From positions 1 through 64,000 of the forward strand of contig PCBK01000110.1 in NCBI GenBank assembly GCA_002731275.1: a stretch of 64,000 bases of DNA, written 5' to 3'. The translations under genes and the position numbers were made by a program. The notes beneath the pieces are model-generated. The model was not told where the DNA came from, did not search any database, and was given only the letters and a program-made list of their open reading frames with translations. This stretch comes from Deltaproteobacteria bacterium (GTDB taxonomy: Bacteria > Myxococcota_C > UBA6777). Below are positions 55,187-64,000 of the stretch, one piece after another; the first letter of the stretch is position 1, and each line of letters starts with the position of its first letter.

Positions 55187-56182
55187 ATGAGAAAAAACGA
55201 ACCTAGCTCATCTCCTGAAGTCGCAGCCCTCGTGTACGGCAACATCGCCGTCCGCATCCTCGGTATCATTATGATCCTCGGAGGCCTTTGGGGTGCCTGG
55301 AAAGTCGGCTCCACCATCTACTCACTCTTCAAAGAACCCAAACAAGTTAAAGCATTCGCGAAAGCCATCGAACACGAAACTGAGATCAATAAAGGCATCC
55401 ACGCCTTCATGCTTGAATTCAGCGACGTCGCCCAAAAATACAGAAATATCAAATATCTGACACACCAAGATGAACTGCGCTGGAAGTACGCTCATGAACG
55501 CTACAAGTTGGCGTACAAACAAACCAAATACGTTTACAATCCCCCTCTTCCCAAAAGACCCGTAAAAGAGGAACGAAAACAGGATGTCAAACGCGAAGCG
55601 AAACAAGAGACAAAACAAGAGACCAAAGCAAAGCCATCGCCAAAAACCCTCCTCGGCACACTCAAAAAGGCGGAGACCAAAGCCCCAGCCATGACCGCCG
55701 AAGAGAAAGGCAAGCAGATGGTCGAAAAGCTCCTCGCGGCAGCCAAACAAATCACAAAAGATATCAAACAAAAACAAGCTACAAAGCAAGCCAAGCCCAA
55801 AAAGGCTGCAACACAAGCCAAAAAAACACAGAAGCAGGTCCAAAAGGTCGCGTTTGTCGCAAAGCCCCCTCCATTTAAAGCACCTCCCTTTGCAGGTATG
55901 AAGGTCATCAAAATTGAGAGACAACGACTCAAACCCATCGACTTTGCCTACTTCTTCGCGTGGATGATCTCCCTCATCATCCTCTTCGCCCTCGCTCGAC
56001 TCGCCCTCGCCATCATCAAAGCAGGTGGACAGCTCGCCATCACAGGATTTAGCAGGGATAAACTCGTCAAAGAGATCGCACAAGAACTACGTACCCAAAT
56101 CGCACTCGATACAGCCCGAGGCGAAGATGGCTACAGTGAATTAAAAGACGCCTTTGATGATCTCAAAAGCAAACACTCCTGA
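55187..56182 (+). CDS. Membrane protein with long Lys/Gln/Ala-rich middle, unknown function
   Basis: A 331-residue protein with one membrane helix near 20-42 and another near 258-280. Between them lies about 200 residues: first a helical domain (45-115), then a strongly basic Lys/Gln/Thr/Ala low-complexity stretch (about 120-235, KQETKQETKAK-like). After the second helix is a short amphipathic C-terminal segment. The basic middle could bind nucleic acid, teichoic-like polymer or membrane if cytoplasmic or periplasmic; topology is not resolved. AAGGAAG lies eight bases before the start. No family is recognised. Confidence 0.7.
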   Translation: MRKNEPSSSPEVAALVYGNIAVRILGIIMILGGLWGAWKVGSTIYSLFKEPKQVKAFAKAIEHETEINKGIHAFMLEFSDVAQKYRNIKYLTHQDELRWKYAHERYKLAYKQTKYVYNPPLPKRPVKEERKQDVKREAKQETKQETKAKPSPKTLLGTLKKAETKAPAMTAEEKGKQMVEKLLAAAKQITKDIKQKQATKQAKPKKAATQAKKTQKQVQKVAFVAKPPPFKAPPFAGMKVIKIERQRLKPIDFAYFFAWMISLIILFALARLALAIIKAGGQLAITGFSRDKLVKEIAQELRTQIALDTARGEDGYSELKDAFDDLKSKHS

Positions 56183-56570
56183 AAACACATCTGAAAACAC
56201 ATCCCCTTCAGTCATCGATCAATGACTGACTTGTCTTTGATTGTACACTTTCAAGTCATCGATCGAACACTCCGCCTCTTCCCGTGTCATGTACAATCCA
56301 ACCAATCGACTGTTACGAAAAGAGAAAAGATGTACACGGCATCATGGTACGCATCTTGATATATGGCAGGGTCCACACACTATGATCTTGCTTCTGGATA
56401 GGCAAGACAGGGTTCTTGTGTGTTCAAGACGAACGCAAAACCACACGCAACTCCATCCTCATCGGATCGTGAAGTGCGATATCTCCCAAGAGCCTTGCAG
56501 TACGTATCATTATCACAATGGACCATGTCAACGTACTTGTCTTGCCTATCCCTAAGCAGCTTTTTTCCCC
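56183..56570. other. Convergent intergenic region with short palindrome and direct repeat
   Basis: A 388-base gap between convergent genes. CAGTCAT-cgatca-ATGACTG (56209-56228) follows the end of the upstream gene and is followed by a partly T-rich tract, so it may be a weak terminator. AGTCATCGATC recurs near 56253. I see no gene that I can support in the remainder. Confidence 0.45.
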
Positions 56571-58238
56571 TCACGTCTCGGACTGCTCTTCCTCCTGCCC
56601 AAGCGCAAACTGTACAGCATCCTCAACATTCATAAAGAAGTGCTGTGGGGTCAGTTTATCCCACAGACCAGAGGCTTTCATCACATTGAGCACCGGCATT
56701 TTCACACTCGCAAAGATCAACCGGATCCCACGCTTGCTGTAATCATCGGCGATATCGTGAAGAGCCGCGTCCGCGCTGCTATCGAGCTGTGTCATACTGC
56801 ACGCCTCGATAATGACTGTATGTAGCGGTGGGTTCGCTTCGTTCTCCAGTGTCTTCAAGAGGTCTTTCAAAAAGGTCACGTTCCCAAAGTAGAACTGTGC
56901 ATCAAACCGCAAGATGACCATTCCAGGATAGGGGCTCGCGTCTTCGTAATTGCGAACGTTCCGAAAGTCAACACTGTCTCCAACACGTCCCAAGACAGCG
57001 ACATGAGGCCGCGTCGAGCGATACAAAAAGAGGGCCAACGAACACCCGACACCGATCAAGATCCCCGGCTCGATCCCAACAACCAACGTCGCGACAAATG
57101 TAATGATCAACAGCCACATATCGGCGATCTTCACCTTGTACAGATGCTTGACAATCTGCACATCAATCAACCCAAAGACCGCAGTCATAATGATCGCCGC
57201 CAACGCCGCTTTGGGCATATAGTAGAATGTCTTTGTCAAGAACGCCAACGTCAAACCTATCCACGTCGCGGCGATCATCAACGTGTACGGAGACGTCGAC
57301 CCTGCGCTCGCGTGGACAGCCGAACGGGAGAAGCTCGCGCTCACAGGAAACCCCTGGCTGATCGCAGCCGCGAAGTTCGACGCCCCAATCGCCAACAGCT
57401 CGCGATTGGCAGAGATGTCGTAGCGATTGCGATTGGCGAAGGTCTTGGCGATCGAGATAATCGTCAAGTATCCGACAAATGCGATAACAAAGGCTGTTGG
57501 GAGTAGGCCCCAAAATGTCTTCCAATCCAGTCGAGGGACGGAGATGGTCGGAAAACCAACAGGGATCTTCCCGAGAATCGCGACCTTCTGTGCGTCGAGA
57601 CCAAGCCCCCATACGATGATCGTCGCGAGCAGTGTGACCGCCAACGCCCTTGGAAACATCTTGTTCATCTTCTTGAGGACGGTCAGCAAGATGATGCTCC
57701 CAATCCCGATGAGCGCTGTGTAGATATTGGTCTGTGGGAGATGCTTGATCGTCTGCCACAAGAGCTCATAAAAGTACGCGCTCTTTGGGGCTGAATAGCC
57801 GAACAGATGCCTCATCTGACTGAAGCCGATGATCAACGCCGCGGCCGAGGTAAATCCACTGATGACAGGACGTGAGAGGAAGTTGACGAGAAAACCAAAG
57901 CGCAACATCCCCAAAATCAACTGGATCGCCGCAACTTGGAGGGTCAAAATCGCCGCAATAATGGCGTAATTCCCTTTGGTCACAAAGGCCAAACCACTCA
58001 ACGTCGTCCCAACGATCAACGTATCGAGCGCGCCGGGTCCTACAGCCAACTCACGGGAGCGACCGATCAGGGCGTACACAAACAACGGCAATAACGAAGC
58101 ATACAGACCATGGATGGGGTCCATTCCAGCGACCAACGCGTATGCCATCCCTTGCGGAATCAACATCACGGCGGTCGTCGTCCCTGCGATGAGATTTTGC
58201 GTGAGTAACTTTCGCTTATCTTGGGTTTCAGTCGTCAT
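56571..58238 (-). CDS. SulP-family anion transporter with STAS domain
   Basis: A 555-residue inner-membrane transporter of the SLC26/SulP family, which carries sulfate, bicarbonate or other anions. The N-terminal signature is TTAVMLIPQGMAYALVAGMDPIHGLYASLLP, and GFTSAAALIIGFSQ lies in the central helices; about 12-14 helices fill residues 10-420. The C-terminal STAS domain (about 430-550) includes VVIIEA-like ACSMTQLDSSADAAL, the loop that in anti-sigma antagonists carries the phospho-Ser. The start at 58238 follows a GGAGAG-type site. No carbonic anhydrase or sulfur-assimilation gene lies nearby, so the substrate is open. Confidence 0.9.
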   Translation of the reverse strand: MTTETQDKRKLLTQNLIAGTTTAVMLIPQGMAYALVAGMDPIHGLYASLLPLFVYALIGRSRELAVGPGALDTLIVGTTLSGLAFVTKGNYAIIAAILTLQVAAIQLILGMLRFGFLVNFLSRPVISGFTSAAALIIGFSQMRHLFGYSAPKSAYFYELLWQTIKHLPQTNIYTALIGIGSIILLTVLKKMNKMFPRALAVTLLATIIVWGLGLDAQKVAILGKIPVGFPTISVPRLDWKTFWGLLPTAFVIAFVGYLTIISIAKTFANRNRYDISANRELLAIGASNFAAAISQGFPVSASFSRSAVHASAGSTSPYTLMIAATWIGLTLAFLTKTFYYMPKAALAAIIMTAVFGLIDVQIVKHLYKVKIADMWLLIITFVATLVVGIEPGILIGVGCSLALFLYRSTRPHVAVLGRVGDSVDFRNVRNYEDASPYPGMVILRFDAQFYFGNVTFLKDLLKTLENEANPPLHTVIIEACSMTQLDSSADAALHDIADDYSKRGIRLIFASVKMPVLNVMKASGLWDKLTPQHFFMNVEDAVQFALGQEEEQSET

Positions 58239-58449
58239 GAATCAGACTCTCCGCTCCTCTTTTCGAGACAATACAACGACGATATCCTTCACTTATGGAT
58301 ACAACGTCGACGAAAACTGCCAACAAGATGCCCTCATACACACCTTTTGTCCAGCCTCACACATGGGAAAAGCCTTGGTCACATCGCTTGCAGATCGAGG
58401 ATGAATTGGCTATGCTCTGCAACCAAACCACTTATAATGAGGTACTTTC

Positions 58450-59187
58450 ATGAACGAAGCTCACTACCCAACGCAGGCGAAAATAGAAGAATCGCTCAGG
58501 TTGTGCATCATCGCGCTCCTGATCTCGTTGGTGCCCAAACTCTCCTATCTCCTCTTCAATGTTGTTGAGCTCATACACACTCTTCAGCTCCCACTTTTGG
58601 AGTCAGCGTTTCGTCTCATTCCAATGAGTCCATTTTATTTCTTCATGCGTAACAACTTCTTTTTGTATGGGGCTTCTGCGTTCCTCTTTGCGCTCGCGGC
58701 CTTGTTGCTTCAGCAAGAAACCTCTCCCTCTCGGACAAAAACACTCCTTCAAGTCGCGCTCGTAAGCTTTTTACTCTCGGGGTTATTAACACTTGTAGGT
58801 CATTTTCTCCCGACGGTTCTACGCAACAGTATCCGTATCTTTTTGCTCCCAACGATTCTCTACGTCGTCGCCTACGGTAGCTTCTACCAGGCTTACACGG
58901 AGATGTCGGGTCGAGGAGATAACGTAAAGGTGTGGCTGCTTGGCGCATTGATCTGGGAAGTCAGTGTTGTACGTATCTTCATCATGCTCCCATCCATCTC
59001 GGGTATCATGACGCTGCGATATCTTGTGATTGTATCTTCGGTCTTCGCTGGCTTGGTCGTCATCCTTCTCCTCCTAGCGCTCTTTCTCACCCACTCTGCC
59101 AATAAGGCTCCCAAGAAAAACACCCCTCCAGTCACACCACAAGAAGACTTACAAGACTCCCTCAAAGATCTGCTCAAAAAGAAGTAA
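58450..59187 (+). CDS. Multi-pass membrane protein, unknown function
   Basis: A 245-residue inner-membrane protein with about six helices (about 17-37, 65-88, 97-118, 126-146, 160-180 and 188-213) and a polar Lys/Pro/Asp C-terminal tail of about 30 residues ending LKDLLKKK. I recognise no family. A weak TGAGG site lies nine bases before the start. It is divergent from the SulP gene over 211 bases, and nothing shows that the two work together. Confidence 0.7.
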   Translation: MNEAHYPTQAKIEESLRLCIIALLISLVPKLSYLLFNVVELIHTLQLPLLESAFRLIPMSPFYFFMRNNFFLYGASAFLFALAALLLQQETSPSRTKTLLQVALVSFLLSGLLTLVGHFLPTVLRNSIRIFLLPTILYVVAYGSFYQAYTEMSGRGDNVKVWLLGALIWEVSVVRIFIMLPSISGIMTLRYLVIVSSVFAGLVVILLLLALFLTHSANKAPKKNTPPVTPQEDLQDSLKDLLKKK

Positions 59188-59381
59188 ACAAGCGCACTTC
59201 CAGGGCATCCAAAAGAAAGCCTCCTGCACCCTCTCCAAATAGTCCGATACCCCAAAAGATCTCACCTTCCCTTACGGACAGTGCAGTCCACAAAGATCCA
59301 CATACAACGCATGGTCGCAGGACTTGCAATTTGGTGAAAAGGCACTATAATCCCCCCCCATCAATCACACAAGGAGACGGG

Positions 59382-60005
59382 ATGTTACACCAGCTCAAAG
59401 CGATGACAATGGGCGAGCCAAATGAGGCGCTGCTCAAAGAATTGATAGACCAACAGGTCCCTTTACCGATCGCCCTTTCACGTATTGCGGCGCTACACAC
59501 AGCGTCAACCGAGGTGCATGAACCTCTTCGTGGCGAGGTCGTCTTCGCAGATGAGCACTACTTCCCTCACCCCCTTGATGTCGAGCCTTTGTTGCTGTTC
59601 TTCTTGCAGCAACTTCACGGCCTTTGGGAGTCCTCCACCTCCATCGAAGATGACCTTCACATCGCGACCTTTGCGATGTTTGGTGTCCTCGCCATCCATC
59701 CCTTTACGAATGGAAATGGCCGCACCTCACAAGATTTTGCACAATATCTTTTGATGAGACGATGGGAGCTTGACGCCCCACCACTTCAGCTCCCGAAAGA
59801 AGCATACAACCGTCTGGCACATGCCTTTGCCAACCAAACAGTACACTGTGACGGACAATCCCCCGAGGCTTTTTACGCGCTTCGTCAATCACTCTCCGAG
59901 CTGTTCGACAAGACGACACTTGCCTCGCTCAAACAAAATGATTCATTTGCCCTCGTGGCAGATTATCTCAAACAAACCATATATATCGAAACAGACGAAG
60001 ATTAA
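59382..60005 (+). CDS. Fic-domain protein (putative AMP transferase)
   Basis: A 207-residue protein with the complete Fic motif HPFTNGNGRT (106-115), the catalytic His and the phosphate-anchor Gly-Asn-Gly-Arg. Fic enzymes transfer AMP or another nucleotide to target hydroxyls. The N-terminal helices (residues 1-100) do not show the inhibitory (S/T)xxxE(G/N) motif that I could recognise. The start at 59382 follows AAGGAG by five bases. A 210-residue protein of unknown function is encoded 17 bases downstream in the same direction and could be its substrate, regulator or simply a neighbour. Confidence 0.85.
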   Translation: MLHQLKAMTMGEPNEALLKELIDQQVPLPIALSRIAALHTASTEVHEPLRGEVVFADEHYFPHPLDVEPLLLFFLQQLHGLWESSTSIEDDLHIATFAMFGVLAIHPFTNGNGRTSQDFAQYLLMRRWELDAPPLQLPKEAYNRLAHAFANQTVHCDGQSPEAFYALRQSLSELFDKTTLASLKQNDSFALVADYLKQTIYIETDED

Positions 60006-60022
60006 CACAAAGGGAGGCACAC

Positions 60023-60655
60023 ATGCCTAGTATTCCCAAGCTCAACAACATCGCGCAAAGTATCATCTCCGGTGAACGCCCACTCGACGAAGCTGCCGCA
60101 AACGAATTGATCCAATCCGCGGTCTCTGATGGACGCATTCACAAAGATGAAGAGCTCAAACTCCTCGAACAAGTCGAAGCAAGTGCTCCCAAAGGCAGCG
60201 TGTTTGGCCGCGAGTTGCTCAAAGAGTTCATCGAAGGCGGTGAAAACCGCATTCGCTCCAAGCACTCCAAGCAAAAAACATCATCTTACCCGGCGACTCG
60301 CTTCTACAACACCTGGATGCGCTCCTTCAACCCCTTCTTGCCGACCTACGAAGTCCCCAAACCTTCTTATGCAAGCACTGAAAAAGGTGGTCCAGGCAAT
60401 TACACAAGAGATCTCGCCACACAGACCGAACAAAACGCTGTCCGCAACCTCACCAACGAGAGAGTCCTCGAAGATCTCGTGATGAAGTTCGAAGGCGCCT
60501 CCACCAAACAATTCGGCTGGACCCGCACAGCGCACGTCCCCAACGACGATGTCTATCAGGTCTACCTCAACGAGGTCAAAGGCCAACCCATCAACGAATA
60601 CAATCCCCTTGAGGCCGTCGAGAACTACCTCAAAGCCAACTACACAGAGAAGTAG
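60023..60655 (+). CDS. Protein of unknown function in the Fic operon
   Basis: A 210-residue soluble protein with no signal or membrane segment. The first 70 residues are helical and EF-hand- or EsxA-like in character (ELIQSAVSDGRIHKDEELKLLEQVEA), including a DGRIHKDE loop that could bind a cation. The remainder contains aromatic and Pro-rich stretches (FYNTWMRSFNPFLPTYE). No named family is recognised. GGGAGG precedes the start by four to five bases. The gap after the Fic gene is only 17 bases, so they share a transcript. Confidence 0.65.
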   Translation: MPSIPKLNNIAQSIISGERPLDEAAANELIQSAVSDGRIHKDEELKLLEQVEASAPKGSVFGRELLKEFIEGGENRIRSKHSKQKTSSYPATRFYNTWMRSFNPFLPTYEVPKPSYASTEKGGPGNYTRDLATQTEQNAVRNLTNERVLEDLVMKFEGASTKQFGWTRTAHVPNDDVYQVYLNEVKGQPINEYNPLEAVENYLKANYTEK

Positions 60656-60759
60656 CTCCCCCCTCGACACATGACCTCCCCCTTCTCTCCTCACAAACAA
60701 CGCCTAAGATCGATATAAACCCATAGCGTCCGTAACGATCACATCAAAGGGATGATGAT

Positions 60760-61641
60760 ATGCTAGAGAGCCTTCTTCGAGAATTGCCCAAAACATTTGA
60801 CACTTCGGACATCAAGCAACACTTGCTGTTACGTGCAGGAATACAGCGCTCCCTTGGGCAAAGTCTCCTCCTCCAAACAGACACTTTGCACCTCTTCTCT
60901 CGTGAATCGCAACTCAAACCATTTGTCGAAATACCACTCTCTCGCACCAAACGACCCACACTCAAAGAAGACACATTCAAGACACTCCTCCTTTTGACCA
61001 AGCAAGATGGGAGCACGCTACAGCTCGAAGTCTCCAGCTTTGAAAAAGATGACTGTCAGACATTCTTGCAACAGCTCACACAGCCATCCAAGTCTTCAAC
61101 ACCGGACACCACAGCTTCGACAGAAGAACGTCCCACCAATCATACAGAAGAAGCTCCCCCTGTCCCACCTCGCATTGAAACGACGAAGAGTCTCGATGAG
61201 ACCTCTGATACAGACACGGATATCTTGATCGAGCAGATCCGTACTCGACTCGAACGAGACGAAAAGATCCAGGCCGTCAAAGACGCCCGCGACGCGACAG
61301 GGATGTCTCTCAAAGAGGCAAAAGAGTTTGTTGACATGGTGGAAGCGGAGAGTCACGAGGATAGAGCAGCTTCCAAAGATATGCACAGGCAAGTTGCGCA
61401 ATATCTGCAAGCAGGACAGATGATCCAAGCAGTCAAATATGTCCGCGAACAGACAGGGCTCGGTCTCAAAGAGGCGAAAGAGTTTGTGGACACTGTCGAT
61501 TGGGCGCAATCACACTCTTCAACAGAGCAAGAAACTCCATCCACAGAAGAAGAGAAAGCGAAGCCAACGGTCACACTTATCGTGTGGGTCATTCTACTCA
61601 TTGTATTTTTTGCGATATACAAGTATCTCGTGCCAAACTGA
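60760..61641 (+). CDS. Membrane-anchored protein with two L7/L12 C-terminal-like modules
   Basis: A 293-residue protein. Residues 1-105 are a beta/alpha domain with no recognised motif; 110-150 is a Thr/Ser/Pro/Glu linker. Two similar modules then follow: residues about 157-195 (IQAVKDARDATGMSLKEAKEFVD) and 210-246 (IQAVKYVREQTGLGLKEAKEFVDT). These match the helix-turn-helix core of the ribosomal protein L7/L12 C-terminal domain, which recruits translation factors. A single membrane helix (about 271-288) anchors the C-terminus. GGGATGATGAT precedes the start. The role could be capture of ribosome-associated factors at the membrane, which is speculation. Confidence 0.75.
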   Translation: MLESLLRELPKTFDTSDIKQHLLLRAGIQRSLGQSLLLQTDTLHLFSRESQLKPFVEIPLSRTKRPTLKEDTFKTLLLLTKQDGSTLQLEVSSFEKDDCQTFLQQLTQPSKSSTPDTTASTEERPTNHTEEAPPVPPRIETTKSLDETSDTDTDILIEQIRTRLERDEKIQAVKDARDATGMSLKEAKEFVDMVEAESHEDRAASKDMHRQVAQYLQAGQMIQAVKYVREQTGLGLKEAKEFVDTVDWAQSHSSTEQETPSTEEEKAKPTVTLIVWVILLIVFFAIYKYLVPN

Positions 61642-61865
61642 GTCTCTAACAAAGTCCCACCAACATCACACCCCAACACATCTCCGGACATCCCCCAACA
61701 AGAGACGAGCAGTCTGTGAGCTACGTGCTCTCTCGTTCAGACCCTACAGATGGGGGAAAATCCTTTTCTTTTCTTGTACTGAGATGAGACCTGGGCTATC
61801 TTGAGAGGGTCATAGGTGTTGTAACTCAAGGCTACCCCAAGAAAAAAAGGGAATGTTTGGTGCGT

Positions 61866-64000
61866 ATGAATATAAGACATCATGTATATCTGCTGGGCAT
61901 CGTTTGTCGATGCGTGATCGTCATCAGTATGTTTCTGAACGTGCAAGGTTGCGGAGAGACGACGTTACGGGATGATTGTGCGTCCTGCCCTGAGCGTTGT
62001 TTACAAGGCTTGGGTGACGAACGTTCCCGTTGTGTCGCCTGCCTCACAGATGAACAGTGTAGAAGCTCAGACCGCCCAACTCGCATCTGCACCCAAGAAT
62101 TTCAATGTATCTGCAACAGCGCCCAAGACTGTCCATCAGGCAAACAATGTGCGGGGGAAAACGGATGTGTTGACTGTATCGTCGACAAGGATTGTCAAAA
62201 TCCCTCCACTCCATTCTGTATAGAAAACTTTTGCCAAGGTTGCCGCCCAGGAGACAGCCGGCAGTGTGTCATCGATGACGACACAGGTTGTGCGAAGGGT
62301 ACACAAACTTGCGGCAACGATGGCCGGTGGAATGTCTGTGATGTCCCCAACAAAAAGCCCTGTGGGTCAGGACAGTTTTGCCGCGATGGGAAGTGCGCTT
62401 GCGACCCTGGCTTATCAGCCTGTTCGGATGGATGTTATGCATTACAAACAGATCCAAAACACTGTGGTGCCTGTGGCAATGTGTGTCCTCAAGGGACCTT
62501 CTGTGCTGCAGGCGCTTGTGTAAGTCAGTGTCCGGTCCAAACACCCACGACATGTGGACAATCCTGCGTCGACACCAACACAAACGCCCACCATTGTGGT
62601 GCCTGTGGAAAAACCTGCAAACCCGGTCAGCGATGCAATGGTGGCTCATGTACCTGCCCCACAGGGCAGAGATTGTGTGATGAGCGCTGTATCGATCCAA
62701 TGAATCACAACAAACACTGTGGTCGCTGCTTCAAAAGCTGTGGGGATGGGAAAGTCTGTGCAACAGGTGCGTGCCTGAGTACATGCCCTCCTTCGACATC
62801 TACGCTTTGTTATGGCGGATGTGTCGACACAATGAACAATGAGGAGCACTGTGGAAGTTGTGGCAACGCATGTCTAGAAGGTCAGGTCTGCCGCGAAGGC
62901 AGGTGTACATGTCCAACAGGACAACAAAAGTGCGGTGCAGGCTGTGTCGACATCGAATCAAATCGCGAACATTGCGGCTCATGTGGCAAAGCCTGCAAAG
63001 ACGGTCAGAGCTGTGCGGGTGGATTCTGTGTCGCTTCCTGCCCCAAGCCCACACCAGATGTGTGCCTTGGTGGGTGTTTTGACACAATGAGCAGCCCCAT
63101 GCATTGCGGTTCGTGTGGAAATCGCTGCAAGACATTGATGCAATGTACACAGGGTACATGTAAGTGTCCGTCCAACTCGACACTCTGTGATGGTTCATGT
63201 GTGGACACACAACAACACCGTCTCCACTGTGGTGCCTGTCATACCCCTTGCGCAGATGGAAAACGATGTGCAGCAGGAAAGTGTGTCGACAATTGCCCAA
63301 CGACAAATCCAACAGCCTGTTACGGCGGATGTGTCGATCTGCAAACGGACAACTTCCACTGTGGTCGTTGTGGAAACCGCTGCACAGGGCAAACACAATG
63401 TGTCCAAGGAACATGTCAGTGTCCATCGGGGACAACACTTTGTGGCGGTGTCTGTGTCGATACCAAACAAACATCCGCCCACTGCGGCCAGTGCAACAAC
63501 CAATGTGCACAAGGCCAAAGCTGCCAAAACGGTGTTTGTGTCTGCCCTTCAGGGCTCGAAGTATGTGAAGGATTGTGTGTCGACACAAAGAGCTCATCCA
63601 ACCACTGTGGTCGATGTGATCATGCTTGCGCCACAGGAGAGAGTTGCCTTGATGGTCTCTGCCAGAGCCAAGGTTGCCAAAATGGTGCAACACAAAACTG
63701 CCCCCCGCAAGGTTGCAGCAAAGGCACAAATGGAACAATCACATGCACAGGTGTTTGCAAATATGGCACACAGACCTGTCAGAATGGGACGTGGGGAGCA
63801 TGTGTTGGCGCGGTCGCTCCCAGTAAAGAGGTTTGCGACAGCAAAGACAACGACTGCGATGGACAGATCGATGAAGATGGTGTGTGCATGTGTGGTGCCA
63901 GTAACCCGATCAGGGCGTGCTACACGGGACCAGCCGGAACACGTGGTGTAGGTGAATGCAAAGATGGTGTAGAAGCATGTGACCTCGGAAAATGGAGCGG
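61866..64000 (+). CDS. Third Cys-rich/MopE lipoprotein paralogue, 3' end outside the window
   Basis: Open through the end of the window: at least 711 codons. A hydrophobic N-terminus with lipobox VQGC precedes an N-terminal Cys block paralogous to the other two (CASCPERCLQG, then CVACLTDEQC). Ten HCGxCxxxC modules follow, then at least one Asp-rich metal-binding motif (SKDNDCDGQIDED) and the ACYTGPAGTRGVGECKDG block also present before the propeller in the second paralogue. NHL-type repeats are therefore expected beyond position 64000. Sequence identity to the tandem pair is clearly lower. The start is ATG 61866; TTG 61857 sits better after AAGGG and would add three residues. Confidence 0.8.
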   Translation, partial: MNIRHHVYLLGIVCRCVIVISMFLNVQGCGETTLRDDCASCPERCLQGLGDERSRCVACLTDEQCRSSDRPTRICTQEFQCICNSAQDCPSGKQCAGENGCVDCIVDKDCQNPSTPFCIENFCQGCRPGDSRQCVIDDDTGCAKGTQTCGNDGRWNVCDVPNKKPCGSGQFCRDGKCACDPGLSACSDGCYALQTDPKHCGACGNVCPQGTFCAAGACVSQCPVQTPTTCGQSCVDTNTNAHHCGACGKTCKPGQRCNGGSCTCPTGQRLCDERCIDPMNHNKHCGRCFKSCGDGKVCATGACLSTCPPSTSTLCYGGCVDTMNNEEHCGSCGNACLEGQVCREGRCTCPTGQQKCGAGCVDIESNREHCGSCGKACKDGQSCAGGFCVASCPKPTPDVCLGGCFDTMSSPMHCGSCGNRCKTLMQCTQGTCKCPSNSTLCDGSCVDTQQHRLHCGACHTPCADGKRCAAGKCVDNCPTTNPTACYGGCVDLQTDNFHCGRCGNRCTGQTQCVQGTCQCPSGTTLCGGVCVDTKQTSAHCGQCNNQCAQGQSCQNGVCVCPSGLEVCEGLCVDTKSSSNHCGRCDHACATGESCLDGLCQSQGCQNGATQNCPPQGCSKGTNGTITCTGVCKYGTQTCQNGTWGACVGAVAPSKEVCDSKDNDCDGQIDEDGVCMCGASNPIRACYTGPAGTRGVGECKDGVEACDLGKWS

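Noticed and set aside
55322-56083. 253-codon minus-strand frame opposite the Lys-rich membrane protein
   Set aside because: Phe/Cys/Leu/Asp-rich shadow of a Lys/Gln/Ala-rich coding strand; no initiation signal.

Overview
The window looks like chromosomal DNA of a Gram-negative bacterium of the former Deltaproteobacteria, most plausibly Myxococcota or a relative. The reasons are: long exported lipoproteins that join Cys-rich CGxCG modules, MopE-type DxDxDG motifs and NHL repeats; a Hanks-type kinase with leucine-rich repeats; large HEAT-repeat and pentapeptide proteins; an RND metal-efflux set; and ergothioneine and polyhydroxyalkanoate genes. The placement is inference from gene content. Base composition is close to balanced. 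I saw no tRNA, rRNA, CRISPR array, transposase of a classic IS family, phage module or replication origin.

Layout. 1-382: GC-rich palindromes and no gene. 383-4254 (minus): RNase Z-like hydrolase, two tandem ICMT-type membrane methyltransferases, a MotA/TolQ-like membrane protein. 4455-9248: serine beta-lactamase-like hydrolase, PQQ-type sugar dehydrogenase fused to a di-haem domain, glutathione transferase. 9526-11849: egtB-egtD (ergothioneine). 11913-17000 (minus): BRCT-YwqG fusion, DUF4241-pentapeptide fusion, and a carboxylesterase cut short by an in-frame TGA. 17294-18664: lipoprotein of unknown function. 18686-22469: a hairpin-rich non-coding stretch ending in a strong terminator, then a Ro60/TROVE-like vWA protein and a leucine-rich-repeat kinase. 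23267-31429: two tandem Cys-rich/NHL lipoproteins; a third paralogue starts at 61866 and runs off the window. 31426-35490: pseudouridine synthase, small membrane and unknown proteins, NAD(P)-binding protein, CPBP protein. 35487-39725: a 1412-residue HEAT-repeat protein. 40264-46506: CusCBA/CzcCBA-like efflux operon with small proteins at both ends. 46498-49856: NAD-dependent reductase and class I PHA synthase. 50344-56182: Cys-rich lipoprotein, DUF6193-like protein, Rpn-type nuclease, membrane proteins and an SDR. 56571-61641: SulP transporter, membrane protein, Fic protein, unknown protein, and a membrane-anchored protein with two L7/L12-like modules.

Three intergenic regions (39840-40105, 47624-47951, 49862-50152) carry tandem copies of one mosaic palindromic repeat; a diverged, inverted relative lies at 59-345. 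Stem sequences change in a compensatory way between copies.

The three items most worth following up are the putative Ro-like RNP locus (18686-22469), the palindromic repeat family, and the modular arithmetic of the Cys-rich/NHL lipoproteins: ten Cys modules in each, with 6 versus 18 NHL units. All functional calls rest on motifs read by eye; no database search was run.
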